The position numbers were made by a program, and so were the translations under genes. A stretch of 64,000 bases of DNA from Nitrosovibrio sp. Nv4 (GTDB lineage Bacteria; Pseudomonadota; Gammaproteobacteria; Burkholderiales; Nitrosomonadaceae), in the NCBI RefSeq assembly GCF_900215485.1, contig NZ_OCMZ01000001.1, forward strand, positions 806,001 to 870,000. The letters are read 5' to 3'. Each line of letters opens with the position of its first letter. Within the stretch, counting starts at the first letter, position 1. This document shows positions 58,461 through 64,000 of this stretch, in pieces. Under the pieces are notes generated by a model. The model did no database searches. It had not been told where the DNA came from and saw only the letters and a program-made list of their open reading frames with translations.

Positions 58461-60134
58461 TTAATCCGTGATGGCTCCCCGGCTGGCGCTCGATACTGAT
58501 TTCGCATATTTTGCCAATACGCCACGCGTATAGCGCGGGTGAGGCGGTTTCCATTCAGCGCGGCGGCGCGCCAGTTCATCTCCCCGAACGTTAAGCTGCA
58601 GTAGCCGTTGCTCGGCATCGATGGTTATCGAATCCCCTTCATGCACCAGTGCAATAGTGCCGCCTACGAAAGCTTCGGGTGCGACATGGCCCACCACCAT
58701 CCCGTAAGTGCCTCCGGAAAAGCGGCCATCGGTGATGAGCCCCACCGAATCCCCGAGGCCCTCTCCGATAAGGGCGGACGTGGGGGAAAGCATTTCCCGC
58801 ATTCCGGGACCCCCTTTGGGACCTTCATAACGTATTACAACCACGTCGCCAGGCTGGATTTCGCGAGCAAGGATAGCAGCCATGCAGGTTTCTTCGGATT
58901 CAAATACCCGTGCCGGGCCCGTAATTCTTGGCGTTGTTACCCCGGTGATTTTGGCCACACAACCCTCAGTGGCAAGATTACCTTTGAGTATGGCAAGATG
59001 GCCCTGCGCATACATGGGATTTTCCCATTGTCGGATGACATCCTGATCCTTACGCGGCATCGAGGGAATATCCTTTAATACTTCCGCCACGGTCGCGCCG
59101 CTTATGGTCATGCAATCGCCATGCAGCAGGCCGTGTTCGAGCAGCATTTTCATCACTTGGGGAATACCGCCTGCTTTATGCAGATCGGTGGCCACATACC
59201 GTCCCGAGGGCTTCAGATCGCACAGCACGGGCACCTTGCCCCGTATCCGTTCAAAATCGTCGATGGTTAACGTCACTTCCGCCGCGTGGGCGATAGCCAG
59301 AAAGTGCAGGACGGCATTGGTGGAACCGCCTACCGCCATGATGACCGAAATCGCATTTTCTATCGATTTTCTGGTGATGATGTCGCGCGGGCGGATCTGT
59401 TTTCTGATTGCATCAACCAGGACTTCCGCAGAGCGGATGGCGCTCTCGCGCTTTTCGTCATCCTCCGCTGCCATTGTGGAAGAGTAAGGCAGGCTCATTC
59501 CCATCGCTTCGAATGCCGAAGACATGGTATTGGCGGTAAACATGCCGCCGCAGGAACCGGCTCCCGGGCAGGAATGGCGCTCCACTTCGAGCAATTCCTT
59601 TTCATCTATTTTGTGCGACGTATATTGCCCGACGGCTTCGAAAGCGCTGACGATGGTGAGGTCTCTTCCCTTGTAGCGGCCGGGCTTGATGGTCCCACCA
59701 TAGACGAAAATGGCGGGTACATTCATCCGGCCCATCGCGATCATTGCCCCCGGCATGTTCTTGTCGCACCCGCCAATTGCAATTACGCCATCCATGCTTT
59801 CCGCCTGCACTGCCGTCTCGATCGAGTCCGCAATCACTTCGCGCGAAACCAGCGAGTATTTCATGCCTTCCGTCCCCATGGAGATGCCATCGGACACAGT
59901 GATGGTGCCAAACATTTGTGGCATTGCGCCGGCTTCTTTCAACGCCTGCTCGGCGCCTATCGCCAGTTCATTCAGTCCCTTGTTGCAGGGCGTAATGGTG
60001 GAAAAGCCGTTTGCCACGCCGACGATGGGTTTGTCGAAATCGTTGTCGCTGAAACCTACCGCCCGCAGCATGGCGCGGTTGGGGGTACGTTGCGCCCCCT
60101 GTGTGATAGCCTGGCTGCGTTGATTATCTGCCAT
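58461..60134 (-). CDS. ilvD: Dihydroxy-acid dehydratase
   Basis: A 557-residue IlvD of branched-chain amino acid synthesis. Cys ligands for the Fe-S cluster lie in [10 protein letters not shown] (Cys50), GGCDKNMPG and [13 protein letters not shown]. It turns dihydroxy acids into keto acids for valine and isoleucine. It heads the minus-strand run ilvD-yyaL-cytochrome c, and is divergent from lgt. Confidence 0.97.
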   Translation of the reverse strand: MADNQRSQAITQGAQRTPNRAMLRAVGFSDNDFDKPIVGVANGFSTITPCNKGLNELAIGAEQALKEAGAMPQMFGTITVSDGISMGTEGMKYSLVSREVIADSIETAVQAESMDGVIAIGGCDKNMPGAMIAMGRMNVPAIFVYGGTIKPGRYKGRDLTIVSAFEAVGQYTSHKIDEKELLEVERHSCPGAGSCGGMFTANTMSSAFEAMGMSLPYSSTMAAEDDEKRESAIRSAEVLVDAIRKQIRPRDIITRKSIENAISVIMAVGGSTNAVLHFLAIAHAAEVTLTIDDFERIRGKVPVLCDLKPSGRYVATDLHKAGGIPQVMKMLLEHGLLHGDCMTISGATVAEVLKDIPSMPRKDQDVIRQWENPMYAQGHLAILKGNLATEGCVAKITGVTTPRITGPARVFESEETCMAAILAREIQPGDVVVIRYEGPKGGPGMREMLSPTSALIGEGLGDSVGLITDGRFSGGTYGMVVGHVAPEAFVGGTIALVHEGDSITIDAEQRLLQLNVRGDELARRRAEWKPPHPRYTRGVLAKYAKSVSSASRGAITD

Positions 60135-60473
60135 GAATACTCCTTGAGAACGTGGAAAAAACTTTGGAAGGTACTTGAATCACGGAGAAGATGAAGGAAG
60201 TGCTATTAATCTTGAGCCGTCATATAGAAAGAAGAGCGGCTGGCAGCTGTCTTTTCCATCCCCTCAGCGGCGAATGGAGGTTGCCATATGTATAATCACT
60301 GTCTGGCGAGAAAATATTTCAATTCGTCATTTGGACTTGACCCCGAGTCCAGTCTAAACCAACAATGAATGCGCGTTTCTGCACGCCACAGGTTTCCGGT
60401 TTTTCGCCGGCATGGCGTTTGTCCCGTTTGCTCGCCGGATCAACAATTATTTTACCTCAAAAAGCCGAATCCC
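60135..60473. other. Divergent promoter region between ilvD and lgt
   Basis: These 339 bases hold no convincing gene. A short inverted repeat (TGGACT, 8-base loop, AGTCCA) lies at 60334-60353. A 60-codon frame (60175-60357) has no family features. Promoters for ilvD and lgt are expected here, but no clear -35/-10 pair was identified. Confidence 0.45.
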
Positions 60474-61319
60474 ATGCTCGTTCACCCGCAGTTCGATCCC
60501 ATCGCCATCCACCTCGGACCTCTCGCTGTCCGATGGTATGGGCTCATGTATCTCATCGGATTTGCGCTGTTCATACTGATGGGGCGCTATCGCATCAAGC
60601 AAAATCCGCAAGGGTCGTTTACCATCAGCATGCTCGACGATATGCTGTTTTATGGTGTGCTGGGAGTGATATTGGGTGGCCGCCTGGGCCACGTGTTATT
60701 TTATCAGTTCGGCTACTATCTTCAGCACCCGCTGGAAATCCTCGCGGTCTGGCAGGGCGGAATGTCATTCCACGGCGGTTTTCTTGGTGTGATAAGCGCC
60801 ATGGCGCTGCTGGCCCGAAAGTACAAATTGCAGTGGCTCGCTGTAACAGACTTTATCGCGCCACTCGTACCGCTGGGGCTGGGCGCGGGACGCATCGGTA
60901 ATTTCATCAATGCCGAGTTATGGGGCCGTCCAACCGATGTGTCCTGGGGCATCATCTTTCCCAATGTGGACGGCCTTGCGCGGCACCCTTCCCAGCTTTA
61001 TGAATTTGCACTGGAAGGGCTGGCATTTTTTGCGTTGATGTGGATTTATTCGGCGAAACCCAGACCGGTCGGAGCGGTTTCAGGCATGTTTCTTATCGGC
61101 TACGGCGTATTCCGCTCGGTCTCGGAATTTTTTCGTGAGCCCGAGGATGGTTTTATGGGCGTGCTAACGTTGGGTATCAGCATGGGCCAATGGCTGTCGC
61201 TGCCAATGATTGTAGCGGGAGTAATCATGATAGCCTGGGCCTACCGTCGCCGACCTGCCCCATCTTACAAGCCAGATGCGCCGGTTCCAACTGGCAAGCG
61301 GAATCGCAATCGCAGGTAG
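60474..61319 (+). CDS. lgt: Prolipoprotein diacylglyceryl transferase
   Basis: A 281-residue membrane enzyme with about seven helices that adds diacylglycerol to the lipobox Cys of prolipoproteins. HGGFLG and the signature [14 protein letters not shown] are present. The ATG at 60474 gives [23 protein letters not shown] (typical start, quoted as two parts); a longer frame from 60369 is not conserved. Several lipoproteins in this window (secretin, MlaA, RlpA) would be its substrates. Confidence 0.97.
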   Translation: MLVHPQFDPIAIHLGPLAVRWYGLMYLIGFALFILMGRYRIKQNPQGSFTISMLDDMLFYGVLGVILGGRLGHVLFYQFGYYLQHPLEILAVWQGGMSFHGGFLGVISAMALLARKYKLQWLAVTDFIAPLVPLGLGAGRIGNFINAELWGRPTDVSWGIIFPNVDGLARHPSQLYEFALEGLAFFALMWIYSAKPRPVGAVSGMFLIGYGVFRSVSEFFREPEDGFMGVLTLGISMGQWLSLPMIVAGVIMIAWAYRRRPAPSYKPDAPVPTGKRNRNRR

Positions 61320-61334
61320 AAGCGACTTTCCCTC

Positions 61335-61931
61335 ATGTCCTTGCGCCATTCCTACACCGTTATCGCCCCGATTTACGATGCCTTGCTTGCAGCCGCCGGG
61401 ACTGGCGTACGCGCGACAAGCCTTGCGCAATTACCGCAACAGGGTGATCTGAATATCCTCATCAGCGGCATCGGTTCCGGGTTGGATCTACCCTACCTTC
61501 CGTCATGCCACCGTTATACCGGGCTGGACCTTACCGCCGCCATGCTAAGCCGCGTAAAACCCCGAATTGGAAATCTTCATGTGGATCTCGTCCAAGGTGA
61601 CAGCATGTCCCTGCCGTTTGCAGACGCGTACTTCGACCATGTCGTGCTGCATTTGATTCTAGCGATAGTTCCCGATGCAACCGCCTGCTTGCGAGAAACC
61701 GCGCGCGTACTGAAACCGGGTGGAAGCGTGCTGATACTCGATAAATTTCTCAAACCGGGCGAAACTGCGTGGCTGAGGCGAACCTTGAATCTCCTGTCGC
61801 AGCATCTTGTTACACGATTGGATGTGGTATTTGAGGAGGTGCTCGCCAGCGTTCCGCAATTGAAACTGGAAGCGGATGTGCCGGCGCTGGCAAGTGGCTG
61901 GTTTCGCAGTATCCGCCTGGCCAAGGACTGA
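61335..61931 (+). CDS. Class I SAM-dependent methyltransferase, UbiE-like
   Basis: A 198-residue methyltransferase. The SAM-binding strand is NILISGIGSGLDLPYL, with the acidic TGLDLT at the next strand end; DSMSLPFADAYFDHVVLHLIL and LKPGGSVLILDK follow. The motif-I Gly pattern is ISGIGSG rather than the usual GxGxG, a mild deviation. The last half resembles phospholipid or UbiE-type methyltransferases. It lies 15 bases after lgt. Confidence 0.83.
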   Translation: MSLRHSYTVIAPIYDALLAAAGTGVRATSLAQLPQQGDLNILISGIGSGLDLPYLPSCHRYTGLDLTAAMLSRVKPRIGNLHVDLVQGDSMSLPFADAYFDHVVLHLILAIVPDATACLRETARVLKPGGSVLILDKFLKPGETAWLRRTLNLLSQHLVTRLDVVFEEVLASVPQLKLEADVPALASGWFRSIRLAKD

Positions 61932-62009
61932 CCCGTTGCAGAACAGAAGCAAAATCCCTTATCCGGTTTACCCGGCATCGAAACCAACCAGATATTTACC
62001 GGAAATCCC

Positions 62010-62660
62010 ATGCGCCGCATTGCTGCTTTCGCTGTCGCCGCTGTATTCGCCGCCTCAACTGCGCAGGCACTGGATGTGAAGAGTCCGGGGCCGGATTGGA
62101 CCGAGGCCCACCGCAGCAGCGAGCTTGTCATTTTCACGAAGGACGTGGAAGAGGATCGGAGCATCGTGGCGGTCTCCGAGGTGGAGGCTCCGCCGGAAGT
62201 CGTTTTCAATGTTCTTGTTGATTTCGAGCGCTATCCGGAATTCATGCCGTATGTAAAAGAGTCGCGAGTGCTCAGCCGCGAGGGTGATAGCGAGGTTGTC
62301 ACTTACGCGCGTATCGCCCCGCCGTTCGTAAACGAGCGCGATTACCCGCTCAAAGTCAGGATGATGCGCGGCATGCCCTTGAATGGCGATGTCTTCAGAA
62401 TTGACTGGACGGCAAGTCCCGAGGCACAGCCGGAGGTCGAGGGCGTGGTGCGAGTCAGGCTCAATGAAGGTTCGTGGCTCGCAGAACCTCTCAGCGGAGG
62501 CAAGCGCACGCGGCTCACCTATAGGTTGTTAACCAATCCCGGCGGCCTCATTCCCGATTTTGTCGTCAACCTGTCGAATACCATTGCGATACCAGAACTC
62601 TTCCAGGCCGTGAAAAAACGTTCTGTCGAGAAGGCGGACGCTTTCGAGAAAAGTAAATAG
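62010..62660 (+). CDS. SRPBCC/START-like secreted protein
   Basis: A 216-residue protein with a signal peptide ending AQA (near residue 20) and an SRPBCC domain (VEAPPEVVFNVLVDFERYPEFMPYVKE, in two parts, then RTRLTYRLLTNPGGLIP). Such domains bind hydrophobic ligands; relatives are called polyketide cyclase/COQ10-type. Periplasmic location is expected. It follows the methyltransferase gene on the same strand after 78 bases. Confidence 0.87.
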   Translation: MRRIAAFAVAAVFAASTAQALDVKSPGPDWTEAHRSSELVIFTKDVEEDRSIVAVSEVEAPPEVVFNVLVDFERYPEFMPYVKESRVLSREGDSEVVTYARIAPPFVNERDYPLKVRMMRGMPLNGDVFRIDWTASPEAQPEVEGVVRVRLNEGSWLAEPLSGGKRTRLTYRLLTNPGGLIPDFVVNLSNTIAIPELFQAVKKRSVEKADAFEKSK

Positions 62661-62744
62661 GTGCACCTGGAGGCAGTGATTGGCCTTGTACAAATTACAC
62701 ATTCAGGCTGAATGCTTCCAATATTGGCTTATGAGGGACGAGTC

Positions 62745-62855
62745 GTGACAAATGAACAGAAACAGGAGCTCCGTGCAGGAATAACTGCGCAGCCTGACAA
62801 GACGGAAGAGCTGGCGGTGACAATTACTCGTCAACCCAAATACCCAAATGTTTGA
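62745..62855 (+). CDS. Possible small ORF overlapping ynfA
   Basis: A GTG-led frame of 36 codons, hydrophilic ([21 protein letters not shown] and on, in parts), ends in a TGA that overlaps the ynfA start by eight bases. GGGACGAG lies just before the GTG. It could be a coupled leader peptide or chance. No relatives are recognised. Confidence 0.25.
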   Translation: MTNEQKQELRAGITAQPDKTEELAVTITRQPKYPNV

Positions 62856-63180
62856 GCTGAAAATCTTTTTTCTTTTCCTGGCGACGGCAATTGCTGAGAT
62901 CGTCGGTTGCTATCTGCCTTACCTTTGGCTCAAGCAGGGCCAGAGCGTGTGGCTTCTTATGCCCGCTGCCGCGAGCCTTGCATTGTTCGCATGGCTCCTC
63001 ACGCTCCATCCGACAGCGGCAGGCCGGACCTATGCAGCATACGGAGGCGTCTATGTTTTCGTAGCGGTGCTTTGGTTATGGGCAGTGGAGGGTATAAGGC
63101 CAACCGCCTGGGATGTGGCCGGTTCCCTGGTGGCGCTTGCAGGCATGGCCATCATCATGTTTGGTCCGAGACATGCATAG
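62848..63180 (+). CDS. ynfA: UPF0060 membrane protein YnfA
   Basis: A 110-residue protein with four membrane helices and family segments [25 protein letters not shown] and LWLWAVEG. YnfA-family proteins resemble small multidrug resistance transporters; some export dyes or drugs. The ATG at 62848 gives the family start ([18 protein letters not shown]). The 260 bases after it hold no recognisable gene or terminator. Confidence 0.93.
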   Translation: MFELKIFFLFLATAIAEIVGCYLPYLWLKQGQSVWLLMPAAASLALFAWLLTLHPTAAGRTYAAYGGVYVFVAVLWLWAVEGIRPTAWDVAGSLVALAGMAIIMFGPRHA

Positions 63181-63440
63181 TCGAATAAGGGGATCGATGT
63201 CGCTAAAACTGTTTAGTCTCGACCGGTTGCCGCTCTGTTGACTTCGCCACCTGAAACCTTACAATCTCTTAAACATCTCTTTCCGGATTTGCGGATTTGG
63301 CGAAGAGTCAGCGATCAAAGGCGACTTGTCTTTCCTGCGAGAAGCGGGAATCCCGAGGTAAAGCTGCTGGTGCCTATTCTGTAGTTCAATGAGGAATGAT
63401 TCAAAGAAGATAAAATATAAATTGTCCAGGAGAAAAATAG

Positions 63441-63782
63441 ATGGTCGTGAAAATAGGTGCCGCTGTATCAATTCTTCTTCTTGCTGGCTGTTCAGCGATA
63501 TCAACGACGCCGGAGGGAAAATCCGTCGAACTCGTGACGGAAAAACCGCCGGGCAGTTGCAAACCGCTCGGCGATGTTGTGGGCTCACAGGGCAACTGGT
63601 TCACGGGCGACTACACATCAAACAAAAATCTCCTCATCGGCGCCAGGAACGACTTGCGCAACAAGGCTGCTGAAATGGGTGGAAACTATGTCTGGGTGCA
63701 AGACTCAAGTAATACCAACGCATGGGGTAGTAAAGGCACGTCAAACACCACGGTATTGGGCGTTGTCTATCATTGTGAGTAA
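63441..63782 (+). CDS. DUF4156-type small lipoprotein
   Basis: A 113-residue lipoprotein with lipobox ILLLAGC (Cys17). The mature part has a segment typical of DUF4156: CKPLGDVVGSQGNW, then NDLRNKAAEMGGNYVWVQ, and a C-terminal VYHCE. Two further Cys may form a disulfide. Function is not known. The next gene begins 65 bases later. Confidence 0.82.
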   Translation: MVVKIGAAVSILLLAGCSAISTTPEGKSVELVTEKPPGSCKPLGDVVGSQGNWFTGDYTSNKNLLIGARNDLRNKAAEMGGNYVWVQDSSNTNAWGSKGTSNTTVLGVVYHCE

Positions 63783-63847
63783 CACCAACCGACTTGTGCT
63801 CCAATATCCCTTGTTCCATTTCAAAATCAATATGGCGAGAGTGGAAC

Positions 63848-64000
63848 ATGTCCAGCAAGGTTTACTACAACAGCGCATGTCCTGTTTGTAATGCTGGTAT
63901 CAAAGATCAGCGCCAGCGTATGGAGGCATGCGGCATCAAAGACATTGAGTGGGTGGATGTGCACCAGCATCCAGAGGCCGTGTCTGAGGTAGGCGCTTCA
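63848..64000 (+). CDS. DCC-family thiol-disulfide oxidoreductase (DUF393), partial
   Basis: The first 51 residues lie in the window; the gene runs off the right edge. The start MSSKVYYNSACPVCNAGI carries the Cys-x-x-Cys motif and the YYNSxCPVC signature of the DCC (DUF393) family, thioredoxin-like proteins with unknown reaction. The ATG at 63848 is preceded by GGCGAGAG at a short distance. Confidence 0.85.
   Translation, partial: MSSKVYYNSACPVCNAGIKDQRQRMEACGIKDIEWVDVHQHPEAVSEVGAS

Noticed and set aside
60175-60357. 60-codon frame between ilvD and lgt
   Set aside because: Mixed composition with no family likeness; likely chance in a promoter region.

Overview
The window looks like chromosome of a betaproteobacterial ammonia oxidiser, most likely Nitrosospira or a close relative in the Nitrosomonadaceae. 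This is inference from gene content: a hopanoid cluster, a small class I cytochrome c, a Nitrosospira-type porin, betaproteobacterial housekeeping gene orders and moderate GC. No rRNA, tRNA, CRISPR array, insertion sequence or prophage was seen. Almost all DNA is coding, and most genes sit in co-directional runs.

Layout. 1-5414: end of a type IV pilus/type II secretion-like operon (PilN-, PilO- and PilP-like proteins, a lipoprotein secretin with an extra C-terminal domain, three pseudopilin-like proteins). 5696-8221: trpG-trpD-trpC. 8520-9794: a porin with its own terminator. 10261-18572: hopanoid genes hpnH-hpnM-hpnN-mlaA-like-shc-hpnG. 18784-21287: rpsO-pnp, convergent with dksA (21505-21927) across a shared terminator. 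22442-24843: a copper-RiPP/bufferin-type locus with two precursor-like small proteins, an MNIO (DUF692) enzyme and its DUF2063 partner. 24956-26804: a methyltransferase and a YhiN-type flavoprotein. 26993-33159, minus strand: dapF-DUF484-xerC-hslV-hslU-rhlE. 33292-37274: metK, an S-adenosylhomocysteine riboswitch, ahcY and metF. 37492-38739: an alanine/serine-glyoxylate aminotransferase. 38932-45582, minus strand: the rod-shape operon mreB-mreC-mreD-mrdA-rodA-rlpA, divergent from gatC-gatA-gatB (45694-49069). 49093-55853: a pteridine-reductase-like SDR, a MidA-like methyltransferase, a CBS protein, a GlcF-like Fe-S protein, coq7, an OsmC-like protein and an ElyC/YdcF protein. 56008-60134, minus strand: cytochrome c, a YyaL/DUF255 protein and ilvD. 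60474-64000: lgt, a methyltransferase, an SRPBCC protein, ynfA, a small lipoprotein and the start of a DCC-family thiol oxidoreductase.

How the parts work together. The hopanoid run combines cyclisation (Shc), side-chain addition (HpnH, HpnG) and what looks like an envelope-crossing transport path (RND HpnN, MlaC-like HpnM, MlaA-like lipoprotein). metK, ahcY and metF with the SAH riboswitch form a methyl-cycle block. The glyoxylate aminotransferase and the GlcF-like protein fit glycolate salvage in a Calvin-cycle autotroph.

The points most worth a second look are the paired HvfA-like precursors, one with three EGKCG units and one with two of three cysteines replaced by serine and a fused EF-hand pair; the secretin with a cohesin-like tail; the 22-bp tandem duplication at the pilN/pilO junction; and the structured-looking leader before hpnH.
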